From contig CAICTM010000253.1 of the NCBI GenBank assembly GCA_903772945.1, positions 20,298 to 84,297 of the forward strand: a stretch of 64,000 nt of DNA, in the 5' to 3' direction. Each line of letters begins with the position of its first letter. Position 1 is the first letter of the stretch. The notes beneath the pieces were generated by a model. The model searched no databases, was not told the origin of the DNA, and saw nothing but the letters and a program-made list of their open reading frames with translations. The DNA comes from Seminavis robusta. Taxonomy: Eukaryota; Bacillariophyta; Bacillariophyceae; Naviculales; Naviculaceae. This document shows, one piece after another, positions 1-9,108 of this stretch. The position numbers and the translations under genes were made by a program.

Positions 1-1024
1 ACCAAGAAATGACTCTTTTCCAGTCACTTTTTGAAAGAAATTCTGACTTCTCAGGCTTCCACCCATGCACCCATGACTTGATGGTTGATTGCCATTTTCC
101 ATTTCGGGAGTGGACCTGTTGGCACTTTGCTCCCACCAATGCAAAGCAAATCGTGGTTTCCAACATGTTACACCTGGCCAGATAGACAGAGATTCTTTAT
201 ATTTTCTGAAGCAAGGACGGCTAGTTTGTTTGAGTGGGGAAGGACTGGTCATGGGCAATGGCACCTTCTTCAAGTCATGCATGTTTGCGGGGATACTATC
301 CACCGTATATGTTGACGATGCATGTGATGCTCATTATCCGGCCGGGGAGACGATGGTTGCCATAACGATGTGTTCAGTTCCTTTCGTATTGGATTGACTG
401 GGCTTCTTGCGTTGAATGTATCCGTGTTGTTGGACTGCAAAAACTAGCCTGATGAGCACACCACCTTGTTGCAGCCTCGAGGGCTCGAGGGTATCGGTAC
501 GGTAGCATGGTTGTTCGAAACGCAACAACCTGGCTACAGTACCGATACCATGGTACGATGTACCGACACAGTTGGTGGTAAAGCGGCACCACGCAAGAAA
601 CCAGCATGGGATGCGGCAATTGAAAAAGGTTCGCTTCTTAGAGTTAGAGATAAATGATGTCCCAGCGAAAACTGGATCTTTCGCGGAACCTTTGTTCCGT
701 GATGTCAGGCAGGTTGATACCGGTAGAGGCAACTACTAATGGCCAACATCTCCACATTTGCACCGCCTGTAGCCAACTTTGTCAGCAAATCACTTTGGGG
801 AAGACAAATATCGGCAACCTGACTGCCTAGCTAGTTCATCAAAGATCCCTCTGTGTTTCGTTGCCTACATTTGTCAGAGTACAATCTGGAAGGAGGATCC
901 AATCAATCATCAAATCCGGGTGGTGGGTGGTTATAGTGCAGGCTTTTCGTGAAGACTGTTTATAGTAGTGGCTGTGCGTCCAATCCCATCCTGTTCGCTT
1001 TTCAATCATCACAAAGCATTGATC
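1..1024. other. intergenic, no gene supported
   Basis: Only short overlapping open frames on both strands occur here and none resembles a known protein. Short inverted stretches built on GGTATCGGTAC-like sequence lie around 493-560. The 5' flank of the gene starting at 1025 falls at the right end. Confidence 0.6.
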
Positions 1025-3592
1025 ATGGTGAAGAGTCGCAAGACTACCCTCAACAAGGCCCGTCCATTGCCAGACCGATACACACTCAAGGCCACCAATA
1101 CTGCCCATGGTGCCAAAGTGAGTAGGAGGTTTACCACCGTCAAGACCACCGACCAGGATGCTGCAGCCATTGCGAACCAGCTAGAGAATGCTACCGAATC
1201 GCCACCCTCGCAACATGGCAGTACAGGCTTTGTCAGCAAGCGCATCATCTTTCCACACTTGACGCGTCTGCAGTATGGAATCTTGCGCTATCGGGATATT
1301 TCCGAAAGTCCCACCTCTGTCATCACCAGTATCTTTCCAGGAACTCAACAGGACCGAAGATTCGTCTTTGTACCGGCTGGATACTCCAATAGTGATAAGT
1401 GTCTTCAAGAAATCCTAATGGCGCTGCAGCTCAACAAGGGCCTACCACCCTTGGTGATTGTCACGGCGGCCACGGAGGGAGCTGTGGAAGAAACTGTGGA
1501 TGAGGATGCTGAAGCCGGCACTGGCCCTGATGATGGAACCAATCAAAAGACCAAGCAGGTACTGTTGGGCAATCCCATCAGCGATGATCTAGATCTGTCT
1601 GAGGAAGAAGAACGAGAGCTATTGAGAGAAAAGACACAAGAGATACTACGTTCTACGGTAGAACTCTGTGGGGAAACTGGTGCTTGGCTCTTGCCTCATC
1701 GTCCTCGCCGCGTCAATGGTGCCGCAGAAGTGCTTTGTAGCACCATCTCCTCCACGTCATCCGGCGAGGATCAGCCTGTTCTTGGCAAGAATCCTACCGT
1801 GATCTTGGGGATGATTGGACTAGATCACAATGACGAAGAGAATGGATTTGCCCAGCTTATTCAAACCAACATGGTTCCCTTTGGAACAGAAGTCGAGCAA
1901 GTGGCGATTGTCAACTACGACCGGAACGTTCGCGACAATCTGCCCTGCCCGGAGTTGACGCACCTCTTGCTCTTTGAGAGACGACAAGAAATGAGAGACT
2001 TTCGAGAGCGACTCTTGTCCCAAACACCTGATGTCTTCATGGCGTTTGGCAGCACCACCCCCTATGCCAAGAAGTGTCTGTTTGCTACCTTGGTGGATGA
2101 ATCACCTGTTGCTCTCATCACCCATACCAGTTCTGAAATTGATCACATGTCGTGGATGCTTCGGCATGCCGACTCGGAACTCAGAAAGATTGACGTGGGA
2201 GCAAAGGAACCACCCGAGAAGGGAACGGCAACCTTTGCTGTCTCGAGCGATCCCACGGAGTACGAAACTCTTCCATTGCAACCATTTGCAGATCTAGCAA
2301 ATGTGGACCGGGAGCTTGCCGAGTATCTACCCGTTTGGCCGGCAGCTCATAGGGATGAACGTGTGGTCCTGGCAGATCCAAGGCGAGTTGGTGGGCTTCG
2401 CTTTCAGCGCCAACTGCTGCGGGCGGTCAACGCCGCTTTTTACGTTCCCGAAGCTCGCGCCGTGGCATTAAGGGAGTCGTCAGAACTATTGGTTTCCATC
2501 CAAGAGGCTGCGTGCCACCAAAACAGGGTGACCGAGATTTATCACCTGGCAATGGTCCTGGCAACGCTGGCTGCAATTGTAGCGTCCGTCATGTATGCCA
2601 AGATATTCGGAGAGGACCCTGCGCCCAGTTGGGACAACCGAAACCCACGCCAGATTGCGTTGTTCCTTGTCACCCTGGCAGTTCCTTTCAGCATTGCTTA
2701 CTTGAAAAGACTGTACGATGGCAGCTCGCAACAATGGTCCGATGTTCAAAGGTCATCGGCTGAGTTGGAGTCAACCATTTTCGAGTTTCGTGCCAGACCA
2801 CGGACCTTTGGGCAAACCACGGGACAGGCCGGTGGTCAAGAACCATTGGATGCCTTTATTGGTCGCGTACTAGACATTCAAAGCCGCGCATCGCAGTTTT
2901 TGGCACCAGAGGATGGTGGGAAGACCAGTAAGGAACCAGGCGACTGCGCCGCCGAATCTCCAGTGAGTGAGACAGTTCTGGACTCTGCCGACCAGGACAT
3001 TGAAGCGCCCCCACCAACGGAGTCGTCTCCCCTGCTTCCAGCTGCCCCGTCGCCGTCATTGGAAGATCTGGCACTCAATGGATCCACCAACAAGTGGACG
3101 AAGAAGCCTCATTACAAAGATGATACTGTCGTGGAAACATACGAAGACGAGTTTCAAGAAACACCTGGGGCAAGCAATGGAACACAGAATGACTGTGCCA
3201 CTCTCTTGACAATCATAGATTACATTGACTGTCGAGTCCTCGCTGCTCGGCAGCAAAAGAGAGACGAGTTGGACAAATTGGAGAAACGAAACAAGATAAT
3301 CGAAGTGATCATCAAGCTGGTTCTTGGCAGCACCAGCTTATTGGCATTGCTGTCGGAACAGTGGTTCATTCCCATAGTCCTGGGTGTCAGCACTGCCTTT
3401 TTTGCCAGCCAAGACTTCCGAAAATATAGGTCTCGCATGGACCAAGGTCAAGCGATGATCCGAAAGCTAGATGAGCTGCTCTCGTGGTGGGATGCCTTGG
3501 ATGTCGAGGACAAGATCCTCCCAATCAACGAAGATCGCCTTGTGGAGTCAGCCGAAAGCATTCTTGTTGCTGAAGTTGCCTACACATACTAG
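1025..3592 (+). CDS. SLOG (TRPM-type) domain protein with two SLATT-like 2-TM modules
   Basis: Single exon, 855 aa from the ATG at 1025; the open frame extends up to a GTG at 968, but ATG is the expected eukaryotic start. Residues about 60-400 resemble the nucleotide-binding SLOG domain found at the N terminus of TRPM channels: a helix with TGAWLL, then an NGAAEVL stretch, and later SPVALITHTSSEIDHM. The usual glycine-rich loop looks degenerate. Two pairs of hydrophobic helices follow, at about 508-527 with 544-563, and at 758-777 with 782-801. Each pair is followed by a helix of the SLATT (DUF4231-like) kind: QQWSDVQRSSAELES after the first, and LLSWWDAL with LVESAESILVAE after the second. 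An acidic low-complexity linker carrying ESSPLLPAAPS separates the pairs. SLATT modules are thought to be membrane effectors coupled to nucleotide-sensing SLOG domains; a sensor-effector role here is inference. No six-helix channel domain is present, so it is not a TRPM channel. Confidence 0.75.
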   Translation: MVKSRKTTLNKARPLPDRYTLKATNTAHGAKVSRRFTTVKTTDQDAAAIANQLENATESPPSQHGSTGFVSKRIIFPHLTRLQYGILRYRDISESPTSVITSIFPGTQQDRRFVFVPAGYSNSDKCLQEILMALQLNKGLPPLVIVTAATEGAVEETVDEDAEAGTGPDDGTNQKTKQVLLGNPISDDLDLSEEEERELLREKTQEILRSTVELCGETGAWLLPHRPRRVNGAAEVLCSTISSTSSGEDQPVLGKNPTVILGMIGLDHNDEENGFAQLIQTNMVPFGTEVEQVAIVNYDRNVRDNLPCPELTHLLLFERRQEMRDFRERLLSQTPDVFMAFGSTTPYAKKCLFATLVDESPVALITHTSSEIDHMSWMLRHADSELRKIDVGAKEPPEKGTATFAVSSDPTEYETLPLQPFADLANVDRELAEYLPVWPAAHRDERVVLADPRRVGGLRFQRQLLRAVNAAFYVPEARAVALRESSELLVSIQEAACHQNRVTEIYHLAMVLATLAAIVASVMYAKIFGEDPAPSWDNRNPRQIALFLVTLAVPFSIAYLKRLYDGSSQQWSDVQRSSAELESTIFEFRARPRTFGQTTGQAGGQEPLDAFIGRVLDIQSRASQFLAPEDGGKTSKEPGDCAAESPVSETVLDSADQDIEAPPPTESSPLLPAAPSPSLEDLALNGSTNKWTKKPHYKDDTVVETYEDEFQETPGASNGTQNDCATLLTIIDYIDCRVLAARQQKRDELDKLEKRNKIIEVIIKLVLGSTSLLALLSEQWFIPIVLGVSTAFFASQDFRKYRSRMDQGQAMIRKLDELLSWWDALDVEDKILPINEDRLVESAESILVAEVAYTY

Positions 3593-3624
3593 CCAGCTGA
3601 CAACATCAGCGTCAGCTAAGAGTA

Positions 3625-3630
3625 AATAAA
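3625..3630 (+). promoter_or_regulatory. possible polyadenylation signal
   Basis: AATAAA lies 33 bases after the stop codon of the SLOG-SLATT gene, in AT-rich sequence. The hexamer is common by chance. Confidence 0.35.
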
Positions 3631-4220
3631 TGAATTGATATCATGAACTTGTTTGTAGAAGTTAAGGAATTGAATCACTACATCCAGTAATGTTGACGCA
3701 GATGTAGAAGATGATGAATGATCCAATCTCTGAAATAAAACAGACATAAAAAAAATGCAGATCCACCTACCCCACCTTCCCAGTCACAAACACTGTTGAA
3801 TGCCTTTTAGATGGATTCACGATGACGAAACAAACCTTGCTCTTACTCCATCGCATTGACTCGAGACTACGCCATGTCCATTTCCGACCGCACATCTCCT
3901 CAGCCAGCAGACGCTAAAGTCCGAGCAACATCAAAGACGGCTAACAACTAGCTTTGACGAAGCAAAATCATACAATCTTGTTGGTTAGTAGTTAACAAAT
4001 CTGCGTAGGTGAAAGTTCTAAGAATTGCGTGATGGATTGGTTTGTCGTGGCATGCGCCCTGTAGTAGACATTCATCATCGAAATCGGTGGCTTTGCCTAC
4101 CAGAGGCTGCATTGTTGTACATGTAGCTCCAAAGAACACAGAACAAAACTTCCTTCACCGGTGCATTCACGAAAGCACAGCCGAATGCATCAGAGGGAGT
4201 TTCTTTGTTGTGGTCGCAGC
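3631..4220. other. intergenic, no gene supported
   Basis: AT-rich stretch between two convergent genes. The only open frame (3948-4139, minus) has no recognisable feature. Confidence 0.5.
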
Positions 4221-4454
4221 TTAGAATGGAGATGGGCAGGAGCTGTCTCCGTTGGCAATGGCTTGACCGCATCTTCTTGGCCAAGTCACAAAGTTCTCAA
4301 AGAACTGGCTGCAGTCTCGGAAGCAGGGGCAACAATACTCAAAAGGTTGGAGTATAATCCAGAAACCAGCACAGAACATAGCGATTGGCCAGGCAAGGAC
4401 GAACAGCATGATCAGCCAAATCAAAGAGAAAAAGATTCCTGTAATGTGGCTCAT
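4221..4454 (-). CDS. small Cys-rich membrane protein, conserved eukaryotic type
   Basis: 77 aa from the ATG at 4454 (start residues MSHITG). An upstream in-frame ATG at 4484 would add 10 hydrophilic residues, but the downstream one puts the membrane segment right at the N terminus. Residues about 4-33 form one long or two short hydrophobic helices (FFSLIWLIMLFVLAWPIAMF, then CAGFWIILQPFE). A cysteine cluster follows (CCPCFRDC), then a hydrophilic end with FVTWPRRCGQAIANG and a terminal CPSPF. I believe proteins with the same WPIA..CAGFWI.LQPFE...WP..CG.AI...CP.P layout occur in invertebrates, without an assigned function, but I am recalling this and cannot check it. The dense pattern of Trp, Pro, Cys and Gly argues for a real gene. 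A shadow frame of 114 codons on the other strand looks random. No partner gene is apparent. Confidence 0.6.
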   Translation of the reverse strand: MSHITGIFFSLIWLIMLFVLAWPIAMFCAGFWIILQPFEYCCPCFRDCSQFFENFVTWPRRCGQAIANGDSSCPSPF

Positions 4455-5066
4455 GGTTTGATTGTCTTTTTCAAGGGAATACAAAGAGGAACTGCTGCCT
4501 TTTGAGTGCAGCGATTGTATTTTTGTGGGATCTAAAGCTAGCTACCTGAAGAAAAAAATGCAAAAGATCCAGTCTAAACTCGGAACACCGATTTGTACTG
4601 GGATCTTCCGTGAATTACAGTGCCGCATTTTGAAACACCCCCAACGGCTACCCAGCGATGCAAAACTGATCAACCCCATGCCACAGGCTGTTCTCTGTTA
4701 TTAGCCGCTCTCCGTTGAGCAGCTTCACGCTGCATCTCCAACAATTGCTTAGAAGAAAGAGAGTGCAAGTGGAAACAGAGCTGCCCACTGCGTGCTCCTT
4801 TCCGGAACACGTCCATTCAAAAATCTTTTGTGGGATTGTGACGAACCGATAGATTTAGCTAGCTACCGGTACCTGGTACCGGTATGGTTTGAAATACATG
4901 TACACTGTATCGGTAGTTGTCTCTAGGATTTCTATCATGTATGAGTAGCTGGATTTAAATTTTTGAAATGGGTACACTGTAACCCTGGTTTCCTTCATGC
5001 CACCCTTCATCGAAATCATGCATCGGCCATGGGGGTGACTTGCAGAAGAGACAGTTGATTGCTCGC
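4455..5066. other. intergenic, no gene supported
   Basis: Contains two neighbouring copies of a GGTACC-rich palindrome near 4864-4885 and otherwise nothing recognisable. Confidence 0.5.
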
Positions 5067-6760
5067 TCAACTTGGCTGGGTTTGGTTGCCCTCATTGGAA
5101 GCATTTGTCAAGTTGACTCCCATATTTTTGCAAATGACGTACAGGACCACACCCAAAACGATGCCATATTCAACACCCACAATCAGAATTAGCACAAATG
5201 TTGCCAGGCACAAAATGTACTCTGCATGCCCCATTTTCTTCCTCGAATCGATGAGCCATTCAAAGACCAGGTCCACACAGATCAAGGACAGAAGAGACCC
5301 GAAAAAGAAGTTGGGAACATAGGCCAATATAGAAAAGGGTGCCACGAGGAATAGTATCTCACACCCGGCCAAAACAAATCCAGCCACACGAGACCGAATC
5401 CCTGCTCGCAGTGAGAAAATGCTTTGACTGAAGATGTAACTTCCAGTGTATCCTCCCGTCATTCCCGAAATGAAATTGCTAAAGCCAATCATTGTCAGTT
5501 CGCTATTGTAGTCCAGGGGCTGCTTGAGTTCCAGTTCAATGGCTGCAATATCCAGAGAGCTCGACAGTGCCACCACAAAGATCATGCCAATTTCGGTTAG
5601 GATCAACTGAGGGAAAGTAGACCACAAGACCTTGTCCAATTTCAAGTAGTCCCAGGAATGGTACCACACAGGAGGCGGCTCCGTCTTGGCAATCCACCCC
5701 TCATCTGTGGCTTGTTCCACGGACAAGCCACTCAGCCACAAGACCAAGTAGAACAAGCAAAATAAAAAGATAATGCAAGTTGGTAGGACAGCCATGTGTC
5801 TCAAAGTTCTCACAAGGATATAAATGAAAAGACCACCCAACATGCCCGGAGCAATGTATATGAATTCTTGCGAAAACACTTCCCAAGTTACCTGGGAGGT
5901 TCCTGCCATGATCCCTACCCCCGACATGCCACAAAAGTATCCAATGTAGGCAAGATAACCTCCCACCACACAGGTTGGCAGCAACTGTACCCATTGTGCC
6001 AATTTGACTTTTCCAATGACCACCAAAGCCAACCCCAGCAGTGCTGTAGCTAGCGATAACCCGACCGTTGTCGTGGCCAACAGTGTTTCATCGTCGGCAC
6101 CTCTTTGGCGACAGCTTTGTACCAACATTCCCGCCATGCTGGACAGAAAAATCAAACCGGCATCTTGGACTTGACCCACAGCAAAGGGGAGGGTCGATAA
6201 TGCAGAGAAACATATTTGATGCACGACCCCAGACACAACGGTCAATTTGATTAAGACATTCAAGTAGGGTCGAAAGGCTTCGTCTCGGTATATAATGGAC
6301 CCAAAAGACATTAAAACAGGCAAAACGATTGTTGCATTGATAACACTTGGAGATTGCAGGAAAAAGGGACATGTGAGCGGGATACCACCAATATGATGGC
6401 GTCATGATGGGGGCGACACAGAATTTCCTGCACTTACCCGTAGAGAACGCAAAGAGAAAACGAAGTGGTCTCGTGCGGGCTGCTCCCGCTTCTTCTTCGA
6501 CCGACCAATGGAGTAGTTTCCTGGGGTCTTTGGGGCAAGTTCTCTATCAGATCTGGAATTTGTAGTTCCATACGCTCTGGATCGACATCTGACGCATCTC
6601 CCACCGACAAGGATCGTTGTCGAACGGTTTTTATGGCATGATTTCTCGCAGGACTAGGGGAATGAAAGCAGGTGAGCATTGGCGACGTTGCTACATCCCA
6701 CGCCGAGACATCATCGTCTTCATTTTCATCCACTTCTTCGACATGCTCTTCTGGAGCCAT
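5067..6760 (-). CDS. SulP/SLC26-family anion transporter, two exons
   Basis: The model joins exon 6760-6438 and exon 6345-5067 across a 92-bp intron (donor GTAAGTG, acceptor CCAAG), giving 533 aa. Splicing creates the run VLYGVINATIVLPVLMSFG, which matches the first transmembrane segment of SulP transporters and validates the junction. The N-terminal about 105 residues are acidic and hydrophilic, with a TTPLVG dileucine-like signal. About ten hydrophobic segments follow. The strongest family signatures are SSSLDIAAIELELKQPLDYN, then GFSNFISGMTGGYTGSYIFS, and FSLRAGIRSRVAG, as in fungal vacuolar or plasma-membrane sulfate-transporter-like proteins. The protein ends about 20 residues after the last helix, so the cytosolic STAS domain common in SLC26 proteins is missing. 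Substrate cannot be told from sequence; sulfate or another oxyanion is inference. It is transcribed on the same strand as the small gene at 4221-4454. Confidence 0.88.
6346..6437 (-). other. 92-bp spliceosomal intron of the SulP gene
   Basis: GT..AG intron read on the minus strand, GTAAGTG at 6437-6431 and AG at 6347-6346. Removing it joins the acidic N-terminal exon to the transporter body in frame. Confidence 0.85.
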
Positions 6761-8006
6761 TGTTCAGTTAGTTTTTGGGTAGCTTCCACTCTGATACAGC
6801 TAATAGATCTTGCTCGTATTAGCATTCTTTTTGTTGGTATCGTTTTCGGGTGTTAGCTAGCTGATGGCCAAAAGGGTTCCTAATAACCTTCATTTCTTGG
6901 CGTCAGAACATTTTGTGGCTGTCCATGGTGCCTTGGCGCCTTCTTTCGCAGCCACAAGCGGCTGTGCTGACTGGATCGCGGAGTACCGTACCGTACTTGG
7001 CTTAGGGTTGAAGGTATTTTGCCAACGCATCTGTCCCAAACAAACCGAACCATGTTGGTGTGGCGCGGCGGTGGTTGCGTGTTTGCTCTGCCTGTGTTGG
7101 AACAGCTGTTGGAACCGTTTGCATGATTCGATTCGATTCATCATTCCTGTCCTGAACCATGGCTACGGTAGCTGCTACGGTATGTTTGCAGGCGCAAGGA
7201 GTACCATGGTACTAGTACCCGTACGGTGTCTTTTGGTGTTAAAAAAGAATGGCTGAGTTCGATCTGTCGGGGGCTGTTTGCAAAGGCGCGGTTTGACGGC
7301 TGATGTTGCTGGAGCAGTTTCTACACCGCCTAAGATACTTTCTCTTGTGTACCATTCAGCAATGAACCATCCTTTTGCTGTTGCATTTTGTTGGCCAATC
7401 TGGAAAGCTACCGGCCGCGGTATTGATGGCTTTGGTACGGTCCGGAACCGGAAGCGAGCCGCGGGGATGCATTTTCCAACGTCCATCGTCAAACATCTCA
7501 AACAGCTTTCTGCTGCTTTAAAATAATGAGCCCACAAGGCTGTCGATTGCCGACAGGCTGAGTGCCTAGTTTTACTTAAGGGGCCCATGAAAGCTCTCGC
7601 TCCACTCGCGTGAGTGTTGTTCAGACATTCTCGTCTCTTCACTCGTTTTGCAAAGAAAGAAGACGCCAAGCCAGTTGCTCGACCAGCTAATTGTTACTCG
7701 ACACATTACCACTAACAAACACCTGGTGATTGCTAATACCATACTACGTCCTCTCCTTGGCTTGGCCGCATACCAGAACATACTGTCTGTTGCATCCCTA
7801 CTCTGATATTGTCTTTTGGTCAGCCAGGTTTCTGTCTCTGGCTCATCCCACAAACTTATTGCTGTTGGCGTTTTTGAGGTTCCCAACTCACCCCTCACGC
7901 CGATAAAAATCAACCAACGAACACCCGAAAAGAAACGCTGGTTGTTCCTCTTTCTTGGATAAGTAGCATTACTTCTCTTCTTGTTCATTTCCAAGTCAAG
8001 TACACC
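6761..8006. other. intergenic between divergent genes
   Basis: Upstream region of the SulP gene (minus) and of the gene at 8007 (plus). Open frames here overlap on both strands and have no family features. Short TACC/GGTA palindromes are scattered around 6985-7230. Confidence 0.5.
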
Positions 8007-8630
8007 ATGTGTCTTCCTCCCCGTGGTGACGAAGAAGCCTATGATTCCTCCAAACGGCTTGCCCCTCGTCGCCGCCTGTTGCATCAACTGCCAGCAATCG
8101 TTGATGATGATGACGATACTCCCACTGTAACCTTTGAAGAGGCTCTCGAGCAAGTCTTTCTGGTACCCACCACTCTCTCCTCCATTGACAGTATCGAAGA
8201 ACGGAATCAGCTCTGGTACAATCGAGAAGACATTAAGGAGTTCCGCCGACAGGCGGCGTCCATCAGTCAGCAACTTCGCGATGGATTGTCCATTACCGAG
8301 TACACCCGAGGCCTGGAGCTCCGTACTTCTCTTCATCGTCAAGACCGCAAGCAGATGATTGTCAAGCGAATCCTGGAAGCTCAAGAAGACGACTCCGCTC
8401 CCGAAGATCTGGCACGGATTGCACAACAGCATTCCATCTGGTCTCGAAAGTTGGCACTGGCACAAGCACACAAAGACTACTATGCCGCTTATCATCCAAA
8501 CCTCACTTCGGTACTGCCAGAGATGCCTGCCTTGTTGGACTGTCATAAGGATATGGCGACCAAGAAGAGATCGCTGTTGGGTGGGACCATGGCTCAAACT
8601 GGGCGGCGAGTACGGTGTAGAATGTTCTAG
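8007..8630 (+). CDS. uncharacterised protein of an expanded diatom family
   Basis: 207 aa, one exon, ATG at 8007. A basic N terminus (SKRLAPRRRLLHQLP) is followed by an acidic patch and VTFEEALEQVF. The core, about residues 68-165, is helical and charged: LWYNREDIKEFRRQA, SITEYTRGLELRTSLHRQDR and AQAHKDYYAAYHPN. I recall the pattern W-Y-x5-hydrophobic-K-x-F-R, then RGLE, then R-x5-ILEAQ, then DYY from many unannotated diatom proteins. No enzyme or binding domain is recognisable. The overlapping minus-strand frame (7572-8642, 356 codons) is longer but looks like an antisense shadow. Function unknown; the helical layout suggests a protein-interaction role, which is inference only. Confidence 0.8.
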   Translation: MCLPPRGDEEAYDSSKRLAPRRRLLHQLPAIVDDDDDTPTVTFEEALEQVFLVPTTLSSIDSIEERNQLWYNREDIKEFRRQAASISQQLRDGLSITEYTRGLELRTSLHRQDRKQMIVKRILEAQEDDSAPEDLARIAQQHSIWSRKLALAQAHKDYYAAYHPNLTSVLPEMPALLDCHKDMATKKRSLLGGTMAQTGRRVRCRMF

Positions 8631-9108
8631 CTCGTTTAGCAAGCTACTTCAGCTAGCTTGTTGAATGCAGGTCGATCGCTACCCGAATCATTTCATAAAG
8701 GTGGAGGCTTCTTATTACCATTGCTAACTATCAGTACGATAAGATAACAGGATCTTTGTACTTCTTGAACCCTCTCGTACATCATCCACCAAGCTAGCAA
8801 CTACAGTAGAAGCGTCGTGTCGAAGCATGGTGGGGAACTGAATTTCTCCAGTACAAGAGCAACATTCGGGAACTGGAAATAATGGTACGGGTAGCAGTAC
8901 AGTTGCTATTGATAGCAAGGAATACTCTAGCTGCGCTGTTCTAATACTTATGATTTCAGAAATTAAGGTCTAGCTAGACAACAGTGTGACGCATCTAAAT
9001 GTAGATATCGTTCATAGTCCATCACCAGTACTAGCGTAGTGCTGGTTCTGAGTTCATTTCTCATTCTGATTCATTCGTGTCATCGCGAACAGTTTTCTGC
9101 AAGCTAGA
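8631..9108. other. intergenic between convergent genes
   Basis: No open frame of interest; contains the 3' ends of both neighbours and several GTAGC/GCTAG short repeats. Confidence 0.5.

Noticed and set aside
334-732. 132-codon minus-strand open frame near the left edge
   Set aside because: Overlaps other open frames on both strands and includes palindromic GGTATCGGTAC repeats. Nothing suggests coding.
968-1024. N-terminal extension of the SLOG-SLATT gene from a GTG
   Set aside because: Eukaryotic nuclear genes start at ATG; the ATG at 1025 is the first in frame.
1025-3592. Annotation as a TRPM cation channel
   Set aside because: Only the SLOG part resembles TRPM. There are two helix pairs and no six-helix pore domain or TRP box.
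7572-8642. 356-codon open frame on the minus strand
   Set aside because: It is antisense to the 207-aa diatom-family gene at 8007-8630, has mixed composition and no domain. The plus-strand protein has a recognisable family pattern.
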